Positions 43,597-52,000 of a DNA stretch of 53,942 bases are shown piece after piece. The stretch covers positions 1-53,942 of the forward strand of contig CACGIE010000006.1 of assembly GCA_902573015.1 (NCBI GenBank), read 5' to 3'. Origin of the DNA: an uncultured Candidatus Poseidoniales archaeon. GTDB taxonomy: Archaea; Thermoplasmatota; Poseidoniia; Poseidoniales; Thalassarchaeaceae. Both the position numbers and the translations under genes were made by a program. Each line of letters begins with the position of its first letter. Positions within the stretch are counted from its first letter, which is position 1. The notes beneath the pieces were generated by a model. It saw only the letters and a program-made list of their open reading frames with translations. It had not been told where the DNA came from and searched no databases.

Positions 43597-45717
43597 TTAT
43601 TCTGATTTCCTGTACCATGCAAGTAAAAATGCAGATATTACGATTACTACAGCTAAGATCAGTGATGTAGAGATTCCTGATTGGTTCTTTACAGATACCT
43701 CCATTGGAATATCCCCATATGTCCCTGCTGAAGCGCTATCCCAACTAAGGTAAAGATCCTCGACGGTATCGTTCTGCATCTCGAACTGGAACTCTATTGT
43801 CGCCTGTCCGGGGCCTGATTCCAAAGTGGCTGCGAACGGTTCTTCGGTCCATCTTCCGCAGATATCTGACAGGCATACTCGAGCGAAAGCAGGATCTGAA
43901 CCATCGTTTTGTACCAACACTGTGAGTATCACACTACTTCCAACCCTAGCATCATCAGGAAGTGTCGCTTCGATCACTCTGATGTGAGAACCTCTCCTAG
44001 GATCAACAGTAATCGAGATTGGCTCTTCCCTGATATTTCCCTTGGAGTCGGTTGCTTTCACAGTGATGTTATGAGTGCCCTTGGAGAGGTTTGAGAGACT
44101 TATTGGTTCGAAGACTGACCAGTCTGGGCTACTCTGGAATATCGCTTCGCCATCTACCAATACGGACCATGAAACGTCACCGATTGAGTCCAAGTCATCA
44201 TAAGAGTGAGAGAGGTCGAGGTTTAGTTCATCCTTCTCATGTACTTTATCGTCGTACTCAATCTCTATTCCATTGGAGAATAATCGTGGAATTACTGTCG
44301 GAGGGTTCGCATCCAGAACTCTTAGTGTCCATTCTGACAAGACCGTGTTTCCGGCATCGTCGGTAGCGACTAGTGCCATGAGGATTTCAGATGGTGCCCT
44401 CTGCAAGTGCCTCTGATTTATTCCCATATCGGCACCATTGACGCCAATTCCCTGATTGGCGGTGAATTCGAAAGTTTGCTGATTCAAACCGGTTTGCCTC
44501 CATCCCTCTGATACGTTTGTGTACAACTCTAGCAATACCGGCAGAGATGAGTCGTCAGATGCATTTACTTCGAATCTAATCAAGCTCCCCGCCAGTGCAA
44601 GAATTGGCGTTTGGCTTCCATTTTCTATCACCTCTCCTTCGATTCCACCGACTGAGAACTTCCCACTCCAGTCTGGCGGGATTCCATCAACGGTGGGATT
44701 GTCGTTCCAATGCGATACCGCTCCGTGGAAGTCTATGCAGGTTGCGTTCACGCTCATAACATCCCCATGGGTGAAGTTTAGATCGCTGGGCTTAACTGAT
44801 ATCCAATTATTATCAAATGAGGATATTGTTGTTCCGCTTCTGCTTATTGTCCACTCTATTCTCGGATTTTCCAGGAGATTATCAGTGCAGGTTGCTGAAA
44901 ACGTTGAGGGCTTTTCCAGCGAGATGGTAGAGGAAATTTGAGGGAAGCTTGTCGCGGAAAGGATTGGAGGCATGTTACGGTCAATTGTAATCCTGATGTC
45001 ATAGGCAACTGGGGCCTGAGACCTGTCGACAAAGAATGCTCCTGGGCTACCAGTGATTATCTCTGACATTGGACTAAACTTGAATTCCCAGTCCTGAGGA
45101 AGAGAGACTCTCAGAGGAACTTCCTCAATCAGAGCGCCTACTCTAGGGAGGTCGATTAATCGTAGAGTCCTACCATCAGAAGTACCGATCAGATTTCCAC
45201 TCTCCGTCCACCCCCATTTCCCGCCGGTTCTGTTTGTAGGTCCGATTTCTGGAGGATTGACAGATACGTCAATGGATCCAATGACTGACATGGAAGAATG
45301 GTCGAATGCGCAACAGCCACCTGAAAATGAGTCTGTCCAGTTTCTGGAAGAGACTACCAGTTCAGAGAAAGAGTTGGATTCCGATTCGTCCAACCACCCG
45401 TCCGAGTTGCCTAAGATCTGATCTATCTGTTCCAAGAGCCCAATCGATCTGTTCTCCAGAAGATCGGTTCCGTAGCTCTCGAGAACGGATATCTGTGCGA
45501 ACCAAGTCGCGTTAACTTGTGAGCTAGATGAGATTGAATTGGTGAAATTAAGGAAAGAATGCCCTTGAATTGTCTGATTACCATTCGAATCTGAGAAAAC
45601 CGAATCCGATTCATGTTCCTTCAGTGAATAATCAGATACCGAAATTTGGGATAGCAGTAGAAGAGTAGGGATGAGGAGAGTTACTAGAAAGTGTGATTTT
45701 CTTTTTTCGGATGGCAT
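43597..45717 (-). CDS. Surface ectodomain protein with C-terminal membrane anchor
   Basis: The 706-residue product has a signal peptide (LVTLLIPTLLLLSQISVS), a large extracellular part with many N-glycosylation sequons (NQT, NFT, NAT, NRS, NWT, NVS), Ig-like modules of PKD/CARDB type (WSVLVDGEAIFQSSPDWS, THNITVKATDSKGN, VGSSVILTVLVQNDGSDP), and a C-terminal helix (LILAVVIVISAFLLAWYRKSE). A few cysteines may form disulfides (GGCCAF, CTDN, CLSDICG). No enzyme motif is seen. It starts 13 bases after the GHMP kinase gene, so the two are cotranscribed, and the coiled-coil membrane gene follows. Likely a cell-envelope or adhesion protein. Confidence 0.85.
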   Translation of the reverse strand: MPSEKRKSHFLVTLLIPTLLLLSQISVSDYSLKEHESDSVFSDSNGNQTIQGHSFLNFTNSISSSSQVNATWFAQISVLESYGTDLLENRSIGLLEQIDQILGNSDGWLDESESNSFSELVVSSRNWTDSFSGGCCAFDHSSMSVIGSIDVSVNPPEIGPTNRTGGKWGWTESGNLIGTSDGRTLRLIDLPRVGALIEEVPLRVSLPQDWEFKFSPMSEIITGSPGAFFVDRSQAPVAYDIRITIDRNMPPILSATSFPQISSTISLEKPSTFSATCTDNLLENPRIEWTISRSGTTISSFDNNWISVKPSDLNFTHGDVMSVNATCIDFHGAVSHWNDNPTVDGIPPDWSGKFSVGGIEGEVIENGSQTPILALAGSLIRFEVNASDDSSLPVLLELYTNVSEGWRQTGLNQQTFEFTANQGIGVNGADMGINQRHLQRAPSEILMALVATDDAGNTVLSEWTLRVLDANPPTVIPRLFSNGIEIEYDDKVHEKDELNLDLSHSYDDLDSIGDVSWSVLVDGEAIFQSSPDWSVFEPISLSNLSKGTHNITVKATDSKGNIREEPISITVDPRRGSHIRVIEATLPDDARVGSSVILTVLVQNDGSDPAFARVCLSDICGRWTEEPFAATLESGPGQATIEFQFEMQNDTVEDLYLSWDSASAGTYGDIPMEVSVKNQSGISTSLILAVVIVISAFLLAWYRKSE

Positions 45718-45730
45718 CTTGGCACCTCAC

Positions 45731-46708
45731 TCAAGTTCCAAATATTATTCTGGAGCCAGAGAAGTCAATTTCCAAGGGGAACATCCGATGGCCTTCACCT
45801 AGTTCTCTTTGTAGAATTCCTCGGAGTTGCCGATTTCCACATACCAAGAGGAAGCCTCCATTCCCAGCTCCTAGAAGCTTGGCCCCTATTGCCCCGGAAG
45901 AGATCGCCCTCTCGTATAAGTCATCGATTTGTGTATTGGTAACCATTGAGGAGACTCCTCTCTTAGATATCCATGTCTGATTAAGAATCGTCCCTAGTGA
46001 GTCGAGATCTCCGTTCTCTAAATGGGACGCTGCCTCATCAGCGTGCTTCCTAATTTCCCTCATCCTGCTATTCTTATCGGACTCGTCATCAGATCGCTCA
46101 GACAAGACCTTGCTAGCGCTTCTAGTCAATCCTGTGAAGACGAGAGTGAAATTCTCGGAGAATTTCTTGGACAATCCTTCTGAAACCTCGATAGGTTCTA
46201 CTTGGACTCCATTTTCTCCAAACCTGATTGAGTTGACCCCCCCGAAAGAGGCTGCGTACTGGTCCTGTCTGCCAATCGGTGCACCCAAGGTTTCTATCTC
46301 GATCTGACAAGCCTCTTCAGCGAGCTGTTCCTTGGAAACCTCCCTTCCCTGAAAGGCATGCATCGCGTTCAGTAGACCTACAGTGACAGAAGAGGAGGAT
46401 CCGAGTCCTGTTCCCTGTCCTGGTATGTCGGCAATCGTGGTAATCTCGACACCCGATTCTATTCCGGTTAGTCTCAATGCCTCCCTAACCAGACCGTGTT
46501 GAATGTTTTCTAGAGAACTTACATCCTCCATGGATGAGTAAGAGACTCGAATCCGATCGTCGAATCTCCTGTTTATGGTAACATACACGTATCTGGACAG
46601 TGCAGCAGAAACTACCCTGCCCCCCATTGGTTCCGACATCGAGAAGTCATCGATATCCGTTCCACCTCCACAGAACGAAACTCTGAGAGGGGTTCGGCTG
46701 ATTATCAT
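45731..46708 (-). CDS. GHMP-family sugar kinase (heptose 7-phosphate kinase-like)
   Basis: An ATP-dependent small-molecule kinase of 325 residues. The N-terminus MIISRTPLRVSFCGGGTDI is characteristic of the D-glycero-D-manno-heptose-7-phosphate kinase (HddA)-like branch. The GHMP ATP-binding motif is PGQGTGLGSSSSVTVGLLNA, and the C-terminal motif is GAKLLGAGNGGFLLV. The frame extends eight codons up to a GTG at 46732, but family members begin at this ATG. The likely product is a sugar 1-phosphate used in making nucleotide-activated heptose or a related surface sugar. Its coupling to a heavily sequon-bearing surface protein gene fits a role in glycosylation, as inference. Confidence 0.9.
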   Translation of the reverse strand: MIISRTPLRVSFCGGGTDIDDFSMSEPMGGRVVSAALSRYVYVTINRRFDDRIRVSYSSMEDVSSLENIQHGLVREALRLTGIESGVEITTIADIPGQGTGLGSSSSVTVGLLNAMHAFQGREVSKEQLAEEACQIEIETLGAPIGRQDQYAASFGGVNSIRFGENGVQVEPIEVSEGLSKKFSENFTLVFTGLTRSASKVLSERSDDESDKNSRMREIRKHADEAASHLENGDLDSLGTILNQTWISKRGVSSMVTNTQIDDLYERAISSGAIGAKLLGAGNGGFLLVCGNRQLRGILQRELGEGHRMFPLEIDFSGSRIIFGT

Positions 46709-46819
46709 CGAAACTTCGGGATAGAGTGTCACTCATCAAGACGCCGGTTTGAAGGAATTGAGCATTTTATGCAATGACAAGGCATATGAGAGGGCTGCTT
46801 CCGCGAGAGTCAGAGAACA

Positions 46820-47749
46820 ATGGGCGACATAGTCACTATGGACGACCTAACCAACCAAGATATCGTTGCCGTTCTGGATGATGCCGAGAGACTAGTTCCG
46901 GTTGCTAGAGGCGAAGTTTACCTCCCCCTCCTGCAGGGAAAGGTGCTAGCAAACATGTTCTTCGAAAACTCAACTAGGACCAGAATGTCATTCGAGACTG
47001 CCATGAAGAGGCTCGGTGGATCCGTCCTGAACTTCACTTCTATAGGAACATCAGTAGCAAAGGGTGAGACCCTCTATGACACCATGCAGATGATTGACGG
47101 ATATGCTGATGTGGCCGCTATCAGGCATCCAAGACAAGGTGCAGCCCAATACAGCGCAGACGCAGTGGGAATTCCTATCCTGAACGCTGGTGATGGTGCT
47201 GGAAATCATCCAACTCAGACTATGCTTGATCTCTTCACTATTAGACAGGCACATGGAACTCTGGAAGGACTTAATGTGGTCCTTGTCGGAGATTTGAGAT
47301 ATGGTAGAACGGTTCACAGCCTTTCCCATGCATTAGTTAGGTTCGGAGCCAAACTTACTCTGGTATCACCATCAACGCTGAAAATGCCGGTCGAGATAGT
47401 TTCGGATCTCAGAGAACATGGTTCAGAAATCGTGGAGACAGAGTCATTGGAGGACCAAATCGCAGGAGCGGACGTGATCTACGTAACTAGGATCCAGAAG
47501 GAGAGGTTCCCTGATGAGGACGAGTACGCCAAGGTAGCTGGGATATACAAAATCGAGGCATCGGACCTTTCCAGTGCCATCAAGGGAATGATTGTCATGC
47601 ACCCTCTGCCAAGGGTGGACGAGATAGATCCAGGCGTGGACTCCACCGAGTTCGCTAGATACTTCGAGCAGGCTTTCAATGGTGTCCCCACTAGGATGGC
47701 CCTGCTATGTAGGAGTCTAGGAATAGATGTTCCCAAGAAGGTGAATTGA
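46820..47749 (+). CDS. pyrB: Aspartate carbamoyltransferase, catalytic subunit
   Basis: Makes N-carbamoyl-aspartate from carbamoyl phosphate and aspartate. The phosphate-binding motif is ENSTRTR with S51-T-R-T-R55; the second site is GDGAGNHPTQTMLDLFTI, and the aspartate loop is MHPLPRVDEI. At 309 residues it is standard. A TATA-like TTTTATGCAA near 46772 would give a leader of about 20 bases. The pyrI start overlaps the stop by one base (TGATG), so catalytic and regulatory chains are coupled and would assemble into the E. coli-like c6r6 enzyme. Confidence 0.97.
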   Translation: MGDIVTMDDLTNQDIVAVLDDAERLVPVARGEVYLPLLQGKVLANMFFENSTRTRMSFETAMKRLGGSVLNFTSIGTSVAKGETLYDTMQMIDGYADVAAIRHPRQGAAQYSADAVGIPILNAGDGAGNHPTQTMLDLFTIRQAHGTLEGLNVVLVGDLRYGRTVHSLSHALVRFGAKLTLVSPSTLKMPVEIVSDLREHGSEIVETESLEDQIAGADVIYVTRIQKERFPDEDEYAKVAGIYKIEASDLSSAIKGMIVMHPLPRVDEIDPGVDSTEFARYFEQAFNGVPTRMALLCRSLGIDVPKKVN

Positions 47750-48216
47750 TGAGTGAGATGAGAAGAGTAACCGCAATTCGAAACGGCACAGTAGTGGATC
47801 ACATCCCCTCAGGTAATGCAATGCAGGTAATCAGGATTCTGAGGATAGATACTGACAGGGCTACTCCGGTATCACTAGTGATGAATGTACCTAGCGATAA
47901 GTTGGGAAGGAAGGACGTCCTAAAAATCGAGGATAGAGAGCTAGACCAGGAGGACTTGGATAGACTTGCTCTGATAGCACCTGCTGCTAGTATAGCGATA
48001 ATCAGGAATCACGCTGTTGCTGAGAAGATGAAGGTGGAACTGGCTGATGACCTCGTAAATATTGCCAAGTGCTCCTTTTGGAACTGTATAACGAAGAACG
48101 ATCGAGAACCATTGCCACAAAGGATGCGCGTGACATCGAGGGACCCATTGCAAGTCAGGTGCTATTACTGTGGACGAGGGCAAGAAATCGATGAGTTGAT
48201 TGAAAATATCCTCTAA
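47749..48216 (+). CDS. pyrI: Aspartate carbamoyltransferase, regulatory subunit
   Basis: Zinc-bearing regulatory chain that binds nucleotide effectors and joins catalytic trimers. The 155-residue protein has the allosteric N-terminal fold (GTVVDHIPSGNAMQVIRIL, with the conserved ID and H) and a C-terminal zinc domain with C108, C113, C138 and C141 (CSFWNC, CYYCG). I prefer ATG 47749 to a TTG one codon before it. Confidence 0.97.
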   Translation: MSEMRRVTAIRNGTVVDHIPSGNAMQVIRILRIDTDRATPVSLVMNVPSDKLGRKDVLKIEDRELDQEDLDRLALIAPAASIAIIRNHAVAEKMKVELADDLVNIAKCSFWNCITKNDREPLPQRMRVTSRDPLQVRCYYCGRGQEIDELIENIL

Positions 48217-48227
48217 GTAAATCTGTA

Positions 48228-49229
48228 TCAGGAGGCCTCAGATAGCCAATTCCTCATCGTGCATGACTGACAGACCTCTCGGCTGGTAATCTCACCGCAT
48301 TCATTGCAATTTTTTACATCCTGAGTAAGGTCTGGATTCGCCATTAAGTGCATCTCTCTTATTCTATCAAGGGAGTGTAGAAGGCCGTGTCTTGCTCCAG
48401 GAGTCAGTGTCTCAAGACTAGCAACAACTGACCTACTCTGCTGACGCATAGCGCCGGGGGCATGAGGACAGTCTCCATGGTGAATGGGGAGTCCCGAAAA
48501 CAAGGCATGAGCGTGGATCTCTTGCTCAGGTATCCATCGAAGGGGGACAATCCTAGGAACCAATCCGTCAATCTTGGAATGGGTATGTGGGGCGAGCCTG
48601 ACTGACCTCTCAATCTCACCCTTTTGGAGGTTCATAAGAATGGACTGAGCCATATCATCCAGATTGTGACCTAATGCCATGACATCGGCATCCACTCTGT
48701 CAGCCAGTGCATTGAGACCCTGTCTACGGAAGACCCCGCAGTATGAACATGGCATGAGTCCCTTTGCCTCAACGTGACTCTCCCCCATTGCAGGAATGAG
48801 CTTGACCACCTCGTCCATTCTTGCATATCCCATCTCCTCGTAGCTAAGAGTCTCGAATCTAAGGGAAAGTGAGTCAGCCAGTTCTCTAGCAAATTCCATC
48901 GATGGAGCGCGATAGCCATCGATTCCCTCGTCGACGCAACCCGCTACCAATTCCACATCCCTTCGGCCTCCGATAATGTCGGCCATCATCGATAGTAGGA
49001 CTGCTGAGTCCTTTCCGCCTGAAACAGCTATGAGGATGATGAAGGGCGATCCATCGTCCTTGGTAGCGTTCTTTGGGAGGCTTAGTTGTGCCCTCAGTTC
49101 CCTTGAGGTTCTCTTGCGAATTGAGGTAGAAAGGTGCCTCCCACACAGATGTTGACCACTGTACTCTTGGAAGACAATAGCATCGGAGCGACATCTGCTG
49201 CAAGTCTGAACCTCGATGGCTCCTGTCAT
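48228..49229 (-). CDS. ttuA: tRNA 2-thiolation protein, TtuA/Ncs6 family
   Basis: An ATP-pyrophosphatase that activates a uridine or cytidine of tRNA for sulfur insertion, with a ubiquitin-like sulfur carrier as donor in related systems. The PP-loop is S70-G-G-K-D-S75. The N-terminal zinc ribbon includes C10, C13 and C29 with H32, the catalytic pair is C161 and C164 (PCSYCG), and the C-terminal zinc finger is NCNECG...VCQSC. TtuA binds a [4Fe-4S] cluster at the catalytic cysteines in known members. At 333 residues it is of normal length. Whether it modifies U34 (Ncs6-like) or U54 (TtuA-like) cannot be read. It is convergent with pyrI. Confidence 0.92.
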   Translation of the reverse strand: MTGAIEVQTCSRCRSDAIVFQEYSGQHLCGRHLSTSIRKRTSRELRAQLSLPKNATKDDGSPFIILIAVSGGKDSAVLLSMMADIIGGRRDVELVAGCVDEGIDGYRAPSMEFARELADSLSLRFETLSYEEMGYARMDEVVKLIPAMGESHVEAKGLMPCSYCGVFRRQGLNALADRVDADVMALGHNLDDMAQSILMNLQKGEIERSVRLAPHTHSKIDGLVPRIVPLRWIPEQEIHAHALFSGLPIHHGDCPHAPGAMRQQSRSVVASLETLTPGARHGLLHSLDRIREMHLMANPDLTQDVKNCNECGEITSREVCQSCTMRNWLSEAS

Positions 49230-49303
49230 GTAGCTTCGTCGGGTAGCATAGGCTTCAAACCATCCTCCGGTGATTTGATTCGTTGACTATCCACCGGAAG
49301 GAT

Positions 49304-49549
49304 ATGGGCAGTTCTGAAATCCTACCCGATAGGAGCGAGATTGGGGAGAAGATTTTCTCCCCCATGATTGACAGATTTTCCCTGTTTGTGCTATCATTTT
49401 TGAGCATACTCGCCTTTCCAGAAATAGAAGAGACGATAGAGCCGATTATGGGTGAAATGTCTGGCTTAGTGACGGTGTGTGGCTTGGTTACAGTGATTCC
49501 TCTAATCGCTACATCTATCGGAAAGATGTACGTTAGAATTAGGTCCTAG
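49304..49549 (+). CDS. Small membrane protein with two helices, 81 aa
   Basis: The product has a polar N-terminus and two membrane helices (FSLFVLSFLSILAFPEI and MSGLVTVCGLVTVIPLIATSI), ending in a basic tail. I do not recognise the family. The frame also offers a TTG at 49283, but ATG 49304 gives the same helices. It lies between the divergent tRNA thiolase gene and the convergent 8-TM gene, whose stop it overlaps by four bases. Confidence 0.6.
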   Translation: MGSSEILPDRSEIGEKIFSPMIDRFSLFVLSFLSILAFPEIEETIEPIMGEMSGLVTVCGLVTVIPLIATSIGKMYVRIRS

Positions 49550-50745
49550 TTAGAGCGTAGCCTCGAAATTCCCGATTCCACGTATCCAGAAACAATCTGC
49601 CAAGGGACCACGAACCTTAGTCCCGCCACTGCTATGATAAAGAGGCCTGCAGAGATTACTTTGCCGTATGTCATCTGAAGTTCCAGCGACTCCTTTACTT
49701 GACCTGTCCACTGTGTTCCCTCCAGTATTCCAACGATAGAAATCATCAGGTCATCGAATGCCAAAGCGAGAGCCGTGGTAACTCCTACTAGGGAGACGAC
49801 CACTAGGAGCTGTATTAGATGGGAGTTGACGACGTTGTTGAACTGCCTAATATACTCTGAATCCCTCTTGGACTCCTCCGGGAGCGAGGCTGCGTATTCC
49901 ATATGTGATATGGCAGCAGTCCCAGACTCCATGAAAAGAAGCATCAGTATGGCTACCCCAAGTAGAGAGCTTGCAAGCGGAGAGACTAGGCCACCGAACA
50001 TAGAGCCCTCGCCTATCTGGGTTGGAAGGGCACGTAGTCCTACATCAACCTCAGAGACTATGGGTTCGAAGGTAAGGACAGCGTGGAATGCGATTACGAT
50101 GATGTAGTAGCCTACCACCCAAGTTATCGATCTCTTCGAAAGACCCCAAATCCCGATTAGTCCTACCAAGACTGGTGCGAATACAATTCCTAGGAACACG
50201 AGTTCTCCCATGAGTCCCAATGGATGGAACAGCTCCCCTATGTGATTCATTGAGTCGTTGCTGTTCCAAGGGAAGTGAAAGCCATTGGAGAATGTCGCGA
50301 AAATCCAAGAGAATAGGAATGGAAGGATAACCCAGGCACCCAGCAATGCTGCAGCGACCTGCTTAATTCTGTTCTGCAGCTCCTGTGAGGATGACCAGAA
50401 TCTTTCTATCGCGAAAGTTGCGAATAGGCACAAGACCAAGGGTCCGATCATTGACATTGTGCCTGTCTGTCCTACACCTAGGAGGAAATCCGGTATTAGG
50501 AGGCCATTGGCGTTTTCCATCCACATTAGACCTCTGGTGTGCTCGTATGAGGGACACCACGTGTCGGCGTTATTGTTCAAAATGAAATCATCGCTACAAG
50601 GGCCATAGATATCGCTCATCCTCTTCAGTAAGAGCAAAAGCGAAACCGTTGAGGTTATCTGTAGGACTAGGATTTGCCATTTCTTCCTCAGCACAGGAAT
50701 ATGCAGGGTCTCGGTTACCTCCTCCTTCTTCTCAGATAATTCCAA
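49546..50745 (-). CDS. Polytopic membrane protein (about eight helices) downstream of DUF58
   Basis: The product is about 399 residues with eight hydrophobic helices, for example ILVLQITSTVSLLLLL, VAAALLGAWVILPFLF, LVFLGIVFAPVLVGLIGIWG, ITWVVGYYIIVIAFHAVLTF and VISAGLFIIAVAGLRFVV. I do not recognise a family. The frame is open to 50790 inside the DUF58 gene; TTG 50745 follows the DUF58 stop and has GGGGGTGA four bases before it, so I take that start. It is the last gene of the DUF4350-DUF58 unit, and its role is probably tied to those proteins. A small acidic, polar tract near the N-terminus (ELSEKKEEVTE) is cytoplasmic by the positive-inside rule. Confidence 0.75.
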   Translation of the reverse strand: MELSEKKEEVTETLHIPVLRKKWQILVLQITSTVSLLLLLKRMSDIYGPCSDDFILNNNADTWCPSYEHTRGLMWMENANGLLIPDFLLGVGQTGTMSMIGPLVLCLFATFAIERFWSSSQELQNRIKQVAAALLGAWVILPFLFSWIFATFSNGFHFPWNSNDSMNHIGELFHPLGLMGELVFLGIVFAPVLVGLIGIWGLSKRSITWVVGYYIIVIAFHAVLTFEPIVSEVDVGLRALPTQIGEGSMFGGLVSPLASSLLGVAILMLLFMESGTAAISHMEYAASLPEESKRDSEYIRQFNNVVNSHLIQLLVVVSLVGVTTALALAFDDLMISIVGILEGTQWTGQVKESLELQMTYGKVISAGLFIIAVAGLRFVVPWQIVSGYVESGISRLRSN

Positions 50746-50749
50746 TTTC

Positions 50750-52000
50750 TCACCCCCTCGACTGTACCAGAGCCTGTGATAGCTCGACATCGGGCATCCA
50801 ATCCACGACCTTGGCCCCGTATCCCGATACTGCAGTCAATCGATTCTGTCTCTCCAGCTTGAGGACCTCGTAGGCCATTCGGGGGATGCGGCTTACTAGT
50901 CTCTCGAGGTCAACGCTACTGGGTGAAAGGATGATGACCTCGTGTCCGTTTCCAGAAAGGTTCCTGATTGCAGGAAGAGTGGTGCCATCACCCTCTAGAC
51001 TGCTGATTATGAAGACGGGAGAGCCGCGGCTGATTCTTGGGGAAAGTGCATTTGTTACCGCCTGGAGAGGCATCGATCCGGATGGGGAAACAGAAGCAAG
51101 GCGACTTAGGACCTTGTACTGCTGCTTGTCACCAGTATCAGGAGGTAGGAAGTCCATCCTACTTCCATAGGTCACCATGGCAACGGAGTCCTTCCTCTTC
51201 AGGAAGTGGCTAGCTAGAGATGCCGCTGCAGATGCGCCCATCTCAAGGGGGTTCTTCAGAACCGTCCCAATCCTACTAACCTCTCTTGTGTCGAGAATCA
51301 CGAAGACGTCAGTAACTGCATCCCTAGTCTTCTGATTAACCATCATTTCACCGGTTCTTGCGAACGCCTTCCAATTTATTGATCGGATCGGATCGGTGGA
51401 GAGGTACTCCCTAAGCGAGTAGAACTCCATCCCGGGCCCAGGAGTCCTGAGTGTGGTGGCTCCCGTGTACATCTTCGGGACGTCGGCTCTCAGCATTGCG
51501 TCCTCCACGTCTCTGACCTGTGGGAAGACTGTGATGTCGCACATATCCTCTATCTTCGACTCGTTCACGAACAAACCGAAGGCATTACGGTGCCTTACTG
51601 AGATAGGCCCTACGGAGAAATGCCCCCTAAGAGGGCACCTCAGCATGTAATCTAGTTTGGTTGACTGACCCGGACCTAGGTTTATCCTTATCTGGTTGAT
51701 ACCTCGTCTTATCTTCATCTCGTGGGGTACATTGTCGAAGACCTCCAGTAGCTGTGTTCTCCTGTAAGACTTGTTCGTTATTGTTAGCGAAACCTCGATC
51801 AGGTCTCCCTTGTATACATTCGAATGAGGTACGAATCGTGTTATCTCTAGTTCAGACTGACCTACTATCCACCCATTAATAGATATGAAAGCGATGAAGG
51901 TTAGACCGATTATCATCATCTGGAAGTTAGAAATCATCATTCCAACGAGGATTAGGCTTACACCTCCTGCTAGCATAATTGCTGCTTTCCTAGTCCACAA
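50750..52000 (-). CDS. DUF58 domain protein (VWA-like, two membrane helices)
   Basis: A 416-residue protein with two N-terminal membrane helices (AIMLAGGVSLILVGMMI and MMIIGLTFIAFISINGW), an Ig-like beta domain (ITNKSYRRTQLLEVFDN, CPLRGHFSVGPISVRHRNAF), then the DUF58 core: YSLREYLSTDPIRSINWKAFARTGEMM, the family's best signature, followed by a von Willebrand A-like fold (VFVILDTRE, GASAAASLASHFLKRKDSVA). Known DUF58 proteins are encoded with MoxR AAA+ ATPases and act in envelope or metal-insertion processes of uncertain detail. The start is TTG, 11 bases inside the DUF4350 gene. No MoxR gene is in the window. Confidence 0.92.
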   Translation of the reverse strand: MWTRKAAIMLAGGVSLILVGMMISNFQMMIIGLTFIAFISINGWIVGQSELEITRFVPHSNVYKGDLIEVSLTITNKSYRRTQLLEVFDNVPHEMKIRRGINQIRINLGPGQSTKLDYMLRCPLRGHFSVGPISVRHRNAFGLFVNESKIEDMCDITVFPQVRDVEDAMLRADVPKMYTGATTLRTPGPGMEFYSLREYLSTDPIRSINWKAFARTGEMMVNQKTRDAVTDVFVILDTREVSRIGTVLKNPLEMGASAAASLASHFLKRKDSVAMVTYGSRMDFLPPDTGDKQQYKVLSRLASVSPSGSMPLQAVTNALSPRISRGSPVFIISSLEGDGTTLPAIRNLSGNGHEVIILSPSSVDLERLVSRIPRMAYEVLKLERQNRLTAVSGYGAKVVDWMPDVELSQALVQSRG

